A DNA stretch of 64,000 nucleotides, taken from NCBI RefSeq assembly GCF_014698045.1, contig NZ_JACJSE010000006.1, positions 124,001 through 188,000 on the forward strand. The letters are read 5' to 3'. The DNA is from Aulosira sp. FACHB-615 (GTDB lineage Bacteria; Cyanobacteriota; Cyanobacteriia; Cyanobacteriales; Nostocaceae). The notes beneath the pieces were generated by a model, which was not told the origin of the DNA, made no database searches, and saw nothing but the letters and a program-made list of their open reading frames with translations. The position numbers and the translations under genes are program-made. Below are positions 7,686 to 16,531 of this stretch, one piece after another (the first letter of the stretch is position 1; each line of letters starts with the position of its first letter).

Positions 7686-9899
7686 TTACAACTTTGCCAA
7701 AATTTCTGGTAATAATTGACCAGGAACTTTTGATAAAGCCAAATTCTGCCCTTGAATGCCTAATTCGTTATGGAAGGCGCGGATTGTTTTGACTACATAA
7801 GCAAAGGTGGTTTGATAAGCTTCTGGTTGTTTGCTTAATCCGTTTAAGGCTTGCAAATGGTGATCTAATGCTATTTCTAAATGGTGCGATCGCGTCGGTT
7901 TATCCCCATTAAAATAACTATCTGTAACTAACTGATAATGGGCTAATCCTAAGTTATTATGAGCAGCAAACAAATCAAAGCTCAATGGTATTCCATTCAA
8001 AGAATGCGCTAATGCAATGGCTTCTTCGTAAGCAATAATTGATAATTTGAGTAACTTTTGCTTGCGTTCTTTTGTGGTTTGCGGTAAGTTTGCCAGATGC
8101 CAATAAGCTGTGGCTAAATTATTTTGGGTGGCGGCGCAAGCAGTGGGAACATTGGCGGCGGTGCGATATTTTAAAGCTTCGCAGTAAACATCAATAGCTT
8201 GCTGAAGATTGTCGGCGGGTTGTTCGTATTGGGCTAAATTCCAAAAGGCAGTGCCGATATTATTTTGAATCATGCCGTATTTGAGTGGTTCTTGTTCGGC
8301 ATTATAATGAGCGAGTGCTTGGTTATAAGCTGCGATCGCTTTTTTCAGATGCACTACTGGTTGATTATATTGCCCTAAATGCCAGTAAGCTGTACCTAAA
8401 TTATTTTGGCAAGCCGCATATTTCAACATATCCATTTCCACAGTGCGGTAAGCCAAGGCTTCTGTATAAGCTAAAACCGCCTGTTGCCAGTTTTCCGCAG
8501 GGTGAGAAAATCTTGCTAAATCACCGTAAGCTGTTCCCAAATTATTCTGCACTCGCGCATAAGTTTCTGGGTGAGTCTGCGGTGAAATCATCTTCAACGC
8601 CAACTGATAAAATTCAATTCCCTGTTCAATGTAATTTTGTCCCGCCTCAAGATTGGGTGGTGTGCGGTACAACATCCAATACAATGTACCTAAATCATTG
8701 AGAATATCGGGTAATTGTGGTGATTGATCATCATAGGCGATCGCTTCTTGATAAGCTAAAATTGCCACCATCAAGTTTTCTAGGGTGGAATTGCCTTGTT
8801 CAATCCGCAGGCGATATAAGTTACCCAACTGATGATAAGCTGCTGCCAAATCTTCTTTTGCAGCTTGCTTGATGTGTAATTCTTCAATGGCTAATAAAAT
8901 TTGTTGTGGCTGCCAATTATCCTCTTCTTCTTGATTAACCTTGGCATTAATCGTGGCTAAAACTAACTCTGTTAACTCCTGGCTAATATGTGATATGGAA
9001 GACAGTGAGGGAGTAGTAATTTCACTAACTTGAACAGCCGATTGTGACTCATGCTTAATAAATCCCGGCGGTGGTGGCGGAATATCTAGAACCCTACTAA
9101 CCTGCTTTGCTGGTGTGTCTGTAGGAACTGTACCATGACCATTTTTGCCAAATTTGGGTTCTGGGGGCGGTGGGGCTTTGGGTGGAGTATCAATTGTTGA
9201 TTCGTTGACACTAGTCCCTTCTAAATTCCCAAAATCCAAATTCTTGGAATTAGATACACGTTCGGGATAATTAACATTGCGCTTTGCAGGTGAAGGTTCT
9301 CCCGCAAAGGTAAATATTCCCGTCCGCCAACGCCAAAACTGGGGTGCTGACTGCTGAATAGCTGACAACCAAGGACGCGATACCCACAACAACACCGTCG
9401 ATTCGAGAAACCCGCTAGATTCTTGGCTAGAAAAAGCTTCGTCACAAAGGCGCAGATAATGTAAAAACAACCGTTGAACGGCTACGGGTTGCTTAGTTAA
9501 CTGTTCTACGCCGACAATTTGAAATGTCGGTATTGGCAAAGGCCTGCCAGGGTGATCTGGAGATGCACCAACAATGGGCGGCGGATAATTAGCCAGCCAT
9601 TGATTTATCTGGGCTACAGGATTAGGCTCATTTAAATTTAACCGCAAAGTTACTAATCGCGGATAAGCCGGAGTGCTGCTAGTTTCCTGTCCATCTTGGG
9701 GTTGATATAAAACTTGCCCCACTGGATAAGCCAAAGTGGAGTGTAATCTCGCTGCTACTTGATTTCGCAGTTGTAAATCGTCGCAGACGGCTAAAAACAG
9801 TTGTCTTCTTAAGCCCAAACTCAGGGCAAGTTTCAAACGGTGATATACTTGCCGATTCCAAGCAAAATTATCGTGGTGTGCTGAATCATTCACGCTCAT
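7686..9899 (-). CDS. TPR protein with cyanobacterial N-terminal domain
   Basis: The protein has 737 residues. The N-terminal ~200 residues (ALSLGLRRQLFLAVCDD, VGVEQLTKQPVAVQRLFLHYLR, WVSRPWLSAIQQSAPQFWRWR) look like a degenerate nucleotide-binding or sensory fold, but I see no Walker A motif. A Pro-rich linker (~residues 230-290) follows. The second half has about six TPR-like repeats of the form NNLGTAYWHLAQY..PxxxLQQAIxAYxEAL, each with a conserved NNxGTAxxxL helix. Such repeats bind proteins. The partner is unknown. Two genes upstream on the same strand lies a CHAT protease, with psb34 between them. Confidence 0.8.
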   Translation of the reverse strand: MSVNDSAHHDNFAWNRQVYHRLKLALSLGLRRQLFLAVCDDLQLRNQVAARLHSTLAYPVGQVLYQPQDGQETSSTPAYPRLVTLRLNLNEPNPVAQINQWLANYPPPIVGASPDHPGRPLPIPTFQIVGVEQLTKQPVAVQRLFLHYLRLCDEAFSSQESSGFLESTVLLWVSRPWLSAIQQSAPQFWRWRTGIFTFAGEPSPAKRNVNYPERVSNSKNLDFGNLEGTSVNESTIDTPPKAPPPPEPKFGKNGHGTVPTDTPAKQVSRVLDIPPPPPGFIKHESQSAVQVSEITTPSLSSISHISQELTELVLATINAKVNQEEEDNWQPQQILLAIEELHIKQAAKEDLAAAYHQLGNLYRLRIEQGNSTLENLMVAILAYQEAIAYDDQSPQLPDILNDLGTLYWMLYRTPPNLEAGQNYIEQGIEFYQLALKMISPQTHPETYARVQNNLGTAYGDLARFSHPAENWQQAVLAYTEALAYRTVEMDMLKYAACQNNLGTAYWHLGQYNQPVVHLKKAIAAYNQALAHYNAEQEPLKYGMIQNNIGTAFWNLAQYEQPADNLQQAIDVYCEALKYRTAANVPTACAATQNNLATAYWHLANLPQTTKERKQKLLKLSIIAYEEAIALAHSLNGIPLSFDLFAAHNNLGLAHYQLVTDSYFNGDKPTRSHHLEIALDHHLQALNGLSKQPEAYQTTFAYVVKTIRAFHNELGIQGQNLALSKVPGQLLPEILAKL

Positions 9900-10379
9900 G
9901 GTGGCTCAACAGCCAAAAAACAATGTACATCACCGGATCAAAGGTGCAATTAGATTGATCTAGTCCGGGGTAATCTTCCCACAGCCCTAGATGACCACGC
10001 AAGTGGCTTACCTAGTTGCGATTCTTCTTAACTGAACGTTATTTAACTATGACGGCAATTGTCAAGCAAAAACTTAAAATTTCATGCCTTGACTCAGCAA
10101 TACAGCGTTTTTCGGTTGAGTGCCGTACCAGTTGATAGGGGCTAGAGGCTAGATTGATGTACCTCATGGGAATGAAAAACGCTATATTCTGACTTGGGAC
10201 TGTTGACATGACAAAGAAAAAACAGGTTCCCCTAACGATGAAAACCTGCAACACCAACAAAAATTAATTTTTTTCCAAAAACAATGTTATTACAGGAGGC
10301 AGAAGGCAGGAGGAAAAGTCTTATTTTTCCTGGCATTCCAGCTTTTAAGTTGTCCTAATATCTCTGACTACCGCTTTAA
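9900..10379. repeat. Spacer between TPR gene and psb34 with a large imperfect hairpin
   Basis: No gene is supported here. AGCGTTTTT at 10104-10112 is complementary to AAAAACGCT at 10175-10183. Inside this pair, TGAG..GTAC on the left matches GTACCTCA on the right, so ~80 bases can fold into one long interrupted hairpin. This looks like an interspersed palindromic element or part of the 5' leader of the TPR gene. The right part of the spacer holds the psb34 terminator. Confidence 0.45.
10216..10249 (-). terminator. Rho-independent terminator, downstream of psb34
   Basis: On the minus strand, CAGGTT pairs with AACCTG (10248-10243 with 10228-10223) and is followed directly by a run of T residues (plus-strand A run 10216-10222). 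It lies about 130 bases after the psb34 stop codon and fits the end of that transcript. Confidence 0.65.
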
Positions 10380-10559
10380 TTAACTGAGATTAGAAACCGA
10401 GAAGGCAACAACAATTAAGCCGCCGACTAAAACTGTCGCGGCAACACCGAGGATAATGTAGTTACGCTTCTGCTCTGCTGTTGGAGGTTCTGCTCGATAA
10501 ACCTTTGGCTCTTGGGCAAAATTGTTAAGACGACCACCTTCTTCATTCGTGTAGGGCAT
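10380..10559 (-). CDS. psb34: Photosystem II assembly protein Psb34 (ssl1498 family)
   Basis: This is a 59-residue single-span protein that begins MPYTNEEGGRLNNFAQEPKV and has one membrane helix near the C-terminus (IILGVAATVLVGGLIVVAF). The N-terminal motif EEGGRLNNFAxEPKxY is the hallmark of the ssl1498/Psb34 family, described as a light-harvesting-like factor that binds PSII assembly intermediates in the thylakoid membrane. I translated it by hand from the ATG at 10559 to the TAA at 10380. It sits alone, with its own downstream terminator, between the TPR and CHAT genes. Confidence 0.85.
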   Translation of the reverse strand: MPYTNEEGGRLNNFAQEPKVYRAEPPTAEQKRNYIILGVAATVLVGGLIVVAFSVSNLS

Positions 10560-10722
10560 GAAGTAATTCCTTAAGTTCTGAACATTATTATTTAATGTTA
10601 CAAATACTTATCTGTTCTGCTCTCACTTTCAAAAACAATTTGTTACATTTTCTGTCTATCAAATAACACTTATTGGCTAAATTGTCAAGCAAATGTGATG
10701 CAGTTCCCTAGCTCCCAGCCCA

Positions 10723-13206
10723 TCACTCAATTTTTTGTTCTAGGAGCGATCGCCAATCGGCAATGGCAGCTTCTGTCCACAGCCAATTATTACTTAATTT
10801 ATTTACCTGAAAGTTTACCGGGTCTTGGGAAATCACCAATTGACGCAGCTTAATCGCTTCTTTCATGTATTGGTCGTGCTTTGATGCGGGTTGAGAGCGT
10901 GCTGATTTATACAAACCCAATGCTAAACCTGCGTAGGCAGTCAAAGCATCTTGGGGAACTTGATTTTTCTGTACAGAGAGTGAAGCATTATAGGCAGATT
11001 GTGGCTGATTTAAAGCTAAATTCAGCGCCTTGAACCAAGCATCATTAGCTCTGGTAACATTTCCTTCTGCATAATAAGCAAATCCCACAGCATTGTTATA
11101 TAAAACTGAGTTTGGTTCAGCTTTCACAGCCGTTGCCCAAAAACGACGGGCATCATCAATGGTATATTTTCTATCTCCGGTTTGAATTAGCTGCCAAGCT
11201 AGTCTGCCTTTAAAAAAGTTGAGTGCAGCATCATTCTCTTGCTTTTTCGGCACAATATTTAAGGCAGTTTGGGCAGATTGCAGTGCGCTACGATTTAATA
11301 ATTCTTCCACAGCCACCAATCCCGCCGACAAGTCTCCTTGGCTTAATTTTTCAGTGGCGCTAGTCGCAATCACCCCTGTGGGACTGGTTTGCAGGTTGAT
11401 TTTAGAATTAATTTCGTTCGATAAAGATTGCTGAACGGGAATTTTAGGGATATCGGCAAACATTGGTGCGCGTCGAGTTTGCCACCACCAACCAAAACCA
11501 ATCAAAGTAGCGATCGCACCTACCCCCACAATACCCCAAATCATCCGCGCATCTACACGGCGAGGTTTTGGTGGTGATGTGGGTAACGATGCCAAATGCG
11601 GGTTACGCCATTCTTGTTCCTGGCTGGGTGCAGTTTCCTGGGGTGTAGTGTTGGTGTTTCCCCATAATCCTGCTTGATTAATGGGCGTAACTTCACTATT
11701 AATTGGTTTAGCCGGAAAAATATGTTCGTTGTGGTTTGGTGTATCACCTTTGAGTGGTGATGTACCATTGTTGTTAGCTGAATGCTGATCTAGCTGGCGA
11801 AATAAATCAGAAACGATCGCCGAATCTTCTGCATAACTAGGATCATCATATTCAATTTCATCAACTAAATCGCCCCAAGTCTCTTCACCCAACCAATCTA
11901 AATCCCCAGCCCCATTACCCAAATCTGGCATCATGTCATCAATGGGTAAAGATATCTGTGCTTCATCAGTCATCACAGAATAAGCTGTGGTCGAAGTTGC
12001 TTTGATACTGCGGCTATTGTCCGTCAGTGATTCGGTACTGGTAAAAGTTGGAAGTTCTGTCCCCAGAAAACCATCAAATTCGGGTTGGAGATACAAAATT
12101 GGTAAAGCCCAATAAGTTTGGTGGGAACCATAGGCCGAGATTAATCCCTGACGCACTCGACTTACACATAAATCCACCGGATAGCCTTGACTCAGGTTGC
12201 GATATAAAAGCTGGGTGAGGGTGAGGGCAACTTCATCAGGGATGCGTTCTGACATTGCTAAAACGCATTTAATTCCGCGTCGGACTAAACTTTCGGTGAG
12301 GTTTTGTTCACCAGTGTCTTCTGTTGCGTCAGTTGTAGCTGTGTATGCTCCCCAACAAGAGTTAAACACAGCCATTTGAATATTATTGTTGACGAGTAAC
12401 CCTGCTAGGTCATCGCCTGTGAGGGTTTCAGTTAAACCTGTTCTGCTACTAACGAGATAAATTTCGCCACCGTTGGGGCCTAAGTTACTATGACCAGAAT
12501 AATGGAGAACTTGGTATCTACCTTGTTCGAGGGCTTGGGTTAATTCTTCTCTGCCTGGTTGATCTAAAATCGTCAGTTCAATTTCTGGTATGGGAGTGCT
12601 ACTGTCAACATTGCGAGCCGGATGACGGTGTAATTCGGCTTGTAGTCTCAGTGCTTCTTGTTTCAACAAACCCAGGCGCATTTGGTCTGTGGGAGATGCC
12701 AGCACCATTAAAACGCGCACTATCCCATCTTCGGGTAATTGTGGTAAATTCCTGGATGGCAGACGACCAGTGTTGAGAATGCCGCTTTGGTAGCGCGAGA
12801 ACGCCACATAAGGCCCAGTCGCCAAAGGTCGATCGCCTGCGTGCATGACTTCCCAAGGTAAACGTGCTAATCTATTGTCCTTGAGACCTAACCGCAAGCG
12901 CAGTACTTGTTGATGGTTTTGAGCAATGCCTTGAGCAGTAATCCAGCTATCTCTGAGAGTGCCATGAAATAGGGCATTATAAAATTGCTGACCCAATGCC
13001 ACCAAGTTTACAGAGTTTCTGGCGATCGCATCACCCTGTAACACCGACTTTAATGGGTCATTCATCAGGTGTCCTGCGGCTGCTAACCAATCAGCTACAG
13101 GCCATGTCACCAGTTCTTCTGCCAATGGCACCCCAGGCGCGACTTGTTCCGTTCGCACCAAGTAGTCATTCTGCCCTACTGGAGTTACGGAAATGTGAAA
13201 TTCCAT
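10723..13206 (-). CDS. Membrane-anchored CHAT-domain (caspase-like) protease with TPR-like tail
   Basis: The protein has 827 residues. The CHAT domain covers roughly residues 60-380, and its catalytic pair is intact: His239 in HYSGHSNLG and Cys284 in VFNSCWGA. The domain ends with the typical GYPVDLCVSRVRQGL and WALPILYLQ. A long acidic, low-complexity region (~390-550) leads to one membrane helix (~555-575, WGIVGVGAIATLIGFGWWW). The remaining ~250 residues are helical repeats resembling TPRs (FYKGRLAW-like, NAVGFAYYAEGNVTRANDAW). Bacterial CHAT proteins are cysteine peptidases that are often linked to TPR sensors, NTPases or cell-death systems. The target is unknown. Start: ATG at 13206. Confidence 0.85.
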   Translation of the reverse strand: MEFHISVTPVGQNDYLVRTEQVAPGVPLAEELVTWPVADWLAAAGHLMNDPLKSVLQGDAIARNSVNLVALGQQFYNALFHGTLRDSWITAQGIAQNHQQVLRLRLGLKDNRLARLPWEVMHAGDRPLATGPYVAFSRYQSGILNTGRLPSRNLPQLPEDGIVRVLMVLASPTDQMRLGLLKQEALRLQAELHRHPARNVDSSTPIPEIELTILDQPGREELTQALEQGRYQVLHYSGHSNLGPNGGEIYLVSSRTGLTETLTGDDLAGLLVNNNIQMAVFNSCWGAYTATTDATEDTGEQNLTESLVRRGIKCVLAMSERIPDEVALTLTQLLYRNLSQGYPVDLCVSRVRQGLISAYGSHQTYWALPILYLQPEFDGFLGTELPTFTSTESLTDNSRSIKATSTTAYSVMTDEAQISLPIDDMMPDLGNGAGDLDWLGEETWGDLVDEIEYDDPSYAEDSAIVSDLFRQLDQHSANNNGTSPLKGDTPNHNEHIFPAKPINSEVTPINQAGLWGNTNTTPQETAPSQEQEWRNPHLASLPTSPPKPRRVDARMIWGIVGVGAIATLIGFGWWWQTRRAPMFADIPKIPVQQSLSNEINSKINLQTSPTGVIATSATEKLSQGDLSAGLVAVEELLNRSALQSAQTALNIVPKKQENDAALNFFKGRLAWQLIQTGDRKYTIDDARRFWATAVKAEPNSVLYNNAVGFAYYAEGNVTRANDAWFKALNLALNQPQSAYNASLSVQKNQVPQDALTAYAGLALGLYKSARSQPASKHDQYMKEAIKLRQLVISQDPVNFQVNKLSNNWLWTEAAIADWRSLLEQKIE

Positions 13207-13769
13207 ACAAGTAACGCAATCTCAATGTTTTTTGCTGTCAAACCCTCATTCATACTCAATAGATGCTCGAACCTGGATTTTTGTTTTTGAACATTAAATT
13301 TTAGTATAGGCCTACACTAAATCCTCATGCTCAAACAATGCTCATTCCCCATTATGACAAGTGGAGAACATTTTTAGCAGCCTCTCATATTATGTCTGGC
13401 AAAAGGGAGCAGAGGAGTAGGGGCTTAAAACCCACATTTCTCACAAGCTTCAGGCGTTTGATGGGGCAGAGGGGCAGAGGTGCGGAGGGGCAGGGGAGAG
13501 AGTACCTTCATTCTCCCCTGCTCCCCTGCTCCCCTGCACAGGCTTTGAAAGGTGTGGTGAGAAATCCGGGTTAAAACCCACATTTTTCTTTACTCCTCTC
13601 TCGCCTTTTAGGTTAGGGCGATATTTCTAGTTGAAACACCTGATAATAAGTTAAGAGAATAGTAGGTTGGGTGTAGCGATAGCGGAACCCAACAAAGTAT
13701 GCGTGAATGTTGGGTTCCGTTCCTCCACCCAACCTAAACCAGTCTAAGTTATTGCCTTAACTGAACTGT
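13207..13769. repeat. Long repeat-rich spacer with a MITE-like element
   Basis: No gene is supported. From 13429 to 13572 an element has near-matching inverted ends: AACCCACATTTCTCAC on the left and GTGAGAAATCCGGGTT on the right. Inside it is a G-rich array (GGGGCAGAGG units, ~13460-13500) opposing a C-rich array (CTCCCCTG units, ~13512-13537). The element can thus fold on itself. A second palindrome follows at 13663-13736. Confidence 0.55.
13663..13736. repeat. Palindromic interspersed repeat
   Basis: TAGGTTGGGTG at the left end is the exact reverse complement of CACCCAACCTA at the right end. An inner pair GGAACCCAACA/TGTTGGGTTCC extends the stem, so the ~74-base unit folds into a long hairpin. 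Elements of this type occur in many cyanobacterial spacers. It lies just downstream of the TonB receptor gene and could also end its transcript. Confidence 0.65.
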
Positions 13770-15887
13770 CTACAAACTTGAGCTTAACCCCAAACGAAAG
13801 GTAAACCCAGGACTATAAATACGATTTACTCGCTCGTATTGTTCACCCAGTAAGTTTTCTAGGTAAACTGTCAATCCTAAATTGCCAGCTACAGGGATGC
13901 GACCACTAAAATCTAAGTTGAAATAGGATGGGGCAAAATCTGTAATTTGGTCGCCGGTTCGATTAAACAAGGCTCGTCTTGCACCACTGTTGTAGGTCAT
14001 GTACAAGTTAGCTTGCCAACCAGAATTTTGATACCCAACACCAGCTTGTAGTAAAGAATAGGGAATCAAACCCAACTGCAAGCCTCTTTCTGAGCCTGTT
14101 TTAATTTGAGCATCTGTGTAGGTGTAGTTGAGAAAAGTTGACCAGCCAGAATTGAGTCTGAGTTGTAAGGCTGCTTCTAAACCGTTGGTATCTACCAGCC
14201 CAATATTTGCCCAGCGTCCAGCTACAATACCGAGACGATTATCGATACTGCTGCCGAAATAAGTAAACTGTCCAGTTAAATTCTCGGCAAATTTGACATC
14301 TACTCCCGCAGTCCAACTCGAACCGGTTTCGGGGTCTAAATCAGGGTTTGGTTCCCAACCATGTACTGTGTCATAAACATATAACTGGTCTAGTCCGGGG
14401 TTACGTTGTCCGCCAGCCCAACTTCCCCGCATTGCAAGTGTGGGGGTGAGGGCATAACGCAAGCCGACGCTCGGATTAAGATAGTTACCAAATTCTGTAT
14501 CAAAACTCTGCCTGAGTCCTAAATCGAGTTGAAAATTTTTGCTGATATTCCAACTATTAACAGCAAATAAAGCTGTGTTTAATAAATCTCGGTTTTCGGT
14601 TTCATTATTAGCGATACGTAGAGGGCTGGTACTTAACACATCACCGTTTAAGTTAGTATTTTTTAAATCTAATCCCCAGCGTAATTTATTGCTTTGCCCT
14701 AATTGCCACTCATGGTCTACTCTGGCGGAAAACTGTTGTGTATCCAAAGCCCCTGTGCGATAAAAGTTACCTGTCGGCCCGTAGGTGCTGAAATAGTTTT
14801 GATTGTAACCAATGGTAGTGGTTAAATTAGAGCGATCGCCATTTCCTAACCGAGCTTTCCAAGATAAACCAACATTCAAGCCATCATGGTCTAAACGGTC
14901 TCTTTGTAGCGGAAAACCAAAATAAATTAAACCGCGACGGCTACTCAATGCAGTTACATCTAAATTTAAGGTATTGCGAGTATTTAAATCTATGCCGATG
15001 TTACCAAAATAGGTACTTGTGGCTGTATCTGCATTGAATAAAAAACCTTGAGAATCTCTATTGGCTGCACCTACAGGCACACGATAACGGTTATCGGTAA
15101 ACAACCTTTCAAAACTGAAATTATATCTCGCCGCCCCAACTGAACCACTAAAACTAGTCTGTTGATTATTTAAACTTAAGGAGCCATATTCCACACTACC
15201 AGTTAGCTTTGGTTTTCCATAGCCTTCTTTGGTGATAATATTCACAACTCCACCAAAAGCGGAGGAACCATACAAAGTAGAAGCGACACCGCTAGATAAT
15301 TCGACTCGTTCGATTGATTCTACTGGAATGCTATTTAAATCGGTTGTGCCGTGATAAGTGTTGATATTATTATTAATCGGTCTGCCATTAATTAAAAATA
15401 CAGACTGGTTAATTGACGCGCCGCGATAATATGTGCCTGTGTGAATATCTGCGCCATGACCGACATCATTAATCGCAAACCCAGGTAATCTTTTTAAAAC
15501 ATCTGCAACGCTGGTAGCACCTTGTTTTTGAATTTCTTCTTTTTCAATTACATAAACAGGTGTAGAGCCAGAGAAAGTATCTTGTTCCCCAATTACTTCT
15601 GTAGAAATATCTGCATTATCCGCAGGTTGGGTTTCTGTTTCTGGCGGAGTTTCTTGTTTAAATTCTATATCATTATTCGTTTCTTGAGTTAGTAATTCAG
15701 CACGAGTAATCGGTAAGTCAATGTCTTTTAAGTCAGAAATAGTTGAAGTTACCGGAGTTAATTCAGTATCAGCTTGCTGTTGAATTTCAGTCTCAATGGC
15801 TTCAGCAGGTAAATTTATCAGCAAATTTGGTAAAGCAACCAGCAACCAACAATTTTTTTTCACTTCTCGTCTCACACCAAGTAACAA
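13770..15887 (-). CDS. TonB-dependent outer-membrane receptor
   Basis: This is an outer-membrane beta-barrel receptor of ~705 residues. After an N-terminal export signal (KKNCWLLVALPNLLINLPAEA) and an acidic spacer, the plug domain (~105-220) shows VYVIEKEEIQKQGATSVADV, LPGFAINDVG, YYRGASINQSVFLINGRPI and VERVELSSGVASTLYGSSAFGGVVNIITK, resembling BtuB/colicin I receptors. The barrel ends in ...FTFRLGLSSSL. The substrate is not evident, and no cobalamin riboswitch was seen. The start is uncertain: the frame opens at a TTG at 15887, and GTG codons at 15875 and 15863 lie closer to the signal peptide. It is preceded on the same strand by a RiPP-like precursor gene 200 bases away. Confidence 0.88.
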   Translation of the reverse strand: MLLGVRREVKKNCWLLVALPNLLINLPAEAIETEIQQQADTELTPVTSTISDLKDIDLPITRAELLTQETNNDIEFKQETPPETETQPADNADISTEVIGEQDTFSGSTPVYVIEKEEIQKQGATSVADVLKRLPGFAINDVGHGADIHTGTYYRGASINQSVFLINGRPINNNINTYHGTTDLNSIPVESIERVELSSGVASTLYGSSAFGGVVNIITKEGYGKPKLTGSVEYGSLSLNNQQTSFSGSVGAARYNFSFERLFTDNRYRVPVGAANRDSQGFLFNADTATSTYFGNIGIDLNTRNTLNLDVTALSSRRGLIYFGFPLQRDRLDHDGLNVGLSWKARLGNGDRSNLTTTIGYNQNYFSTYGPTGNFYRTGALDTQQFSARVDHEWQLGQSNKLRWGLDLKNTNLNGDVLSTSPLRIANNETENRDLLNTALFAVNSWNISKNFQLDLGLRQSFDTEFGNYLNPSVGLRYALTPTLAMRGSWAGGQRNPGLDQLYVYDTVHGWEPNPDLDPETGSSWTAGVDVKFAENLTGQFTYFGSSIDNRLGIVAGRWANIGLVDTNGLEAALQLRLNSGWSTFLNYTYTDAQIKTGSERGLQLGLIPYSLLQAGVGYQNSGWQANLYMTYNSGARRALFNRTGDQITDFAPSYFNLDFSGRIPVAGNLGLTVYLENLLGEQYERVNRIYSPGFTFRLGLSSSL

Positions 15888-15933
15888 TAATCACTGCTAG
15901 GTATTGTTGCGGTTACTGTAAAATATTGTCAAA

Positions 15934-15946
15934 TGACAGATTGTCA
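15934..15946. promoter_or_regulatory. Possible operator upstream of the TonB receptor gene
   Basis: A perfect 5-base inverted repeat, TGACA-GAT-TGTCA, lies about 50-60 bases upstream of the receptor start in an AT-rich context (GATAAATATGACAATCTGTC on the minus strand). Its position suits a repressor site, possibly a metal regulator, but it does not match the Fur or Zur consensus well enough to name one. Confidence 0.3.
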
Positions 15947-16087
15947 TATTTATCATCAAAGATTCATAAATCAAGCAAATATTAGGGTTATAGATTATTG
16001 GTCTGCAAAATTTATTTAAACTAAGAAAAAACTAGAGAGTAATCATAGTTACTCTTCTAGTTAATTAACTTACTCATCAATTAACAC

Positions 16088-16300
16088 CTAACAGTAGGAA
16101 TTATATCCAAAGCCATAGCCACCGAAACCACCATAGCTACCGAAACCACCATAGCCTGTACTAAATCCAGATAGTGCTGAATAAAAACCACCTTGAAGAG
16201 ATAGGATTTCTTGACTATTTAGCCCGTCAAGAAAGCTTTCAGAATCATTAAACAGTTCATAACCAAGAATATTTAATTGATTAATTGTGATATTTGTCAT
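16088..16300 (-). CDS. RiPP/bacteriocin-like precursor peptide with double-glycine leader
   Basis: This 70-residue peptide has the shape of a ribosomally made, modified peptide precursor. The acidic leader (residues 1-39, MTNITINQLNILGYELF...DSESFLDGLNSQEI) ends in SLQGG, a double-glycine cleavage motif for C39 peptidases. The core (residues 40-70) is almost only Gly, Tyr, Phe and Ser (GYGGFGSYGGFGGYGFGYN) and ends with a lone Cys. A strong ribosome-binding site AAGGAG (16309-16314) lies 8 bases before the ATG. No modifying enzyme or C39 transporter is adjacent. The TonB receptor gene follows on the same strand. It could instead be a Gly-rich structural peptide. Confidence 0.7.
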   Translation of the reverse strand: MTNITINQLNILGYELFNDSESFLDGLNSQEILSLQGGFYSALSGFSTGYGGFGSYGGFGGYGFGYNSYC

Positions 16301-16469
16301 TAGCTTTGCTCCTTGATTTGCAAATATTAGACCGATGAATTTAGGTTTTGTCTAATTTTGATGTTTGCAAAGCAATGAAATAAATTCAATATTTTTAAAT
16401 ATAATAAATAGACATAATTGCAATACTTTTGTCTATTGTCCAATAAAAAATATAGCATACTGAAACACA

Positions 16470-16497
16470 GTAGAGACGTTGTATACAACGTCTCTAC
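16470..16497. repeat. Perfect 28-base palindrome
   Basis: GTAGAGACGTTGTA is followed directly by its exact reverse complement TACAACGTCTCTAC. It lies between the secreted TPR gene and the promoter side of the RiPP-like gene. It could act as a bidirectional transcript end, or it may be a copy of a common cyanobacterial palindromic repeat. Confidence 0.7.
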
Positions 16498-16531
16498 AAC
16501 AACGGATAAATTACCTGTTGATGAGGTGGAA

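Noticed and set aside
10039..10260. Minus-strand 73-codon frame downstream of psb34
   Set aside because: It covers the psb34 terminator and the long hairpin and has no ribosome-binding site.
13338..13574. Plus-strand 78-codon frame in the spacer upstream of the CHAT gene
   Set aside because: It runs through the MITE-like element and the heptamer arrays; no homology or start signal.
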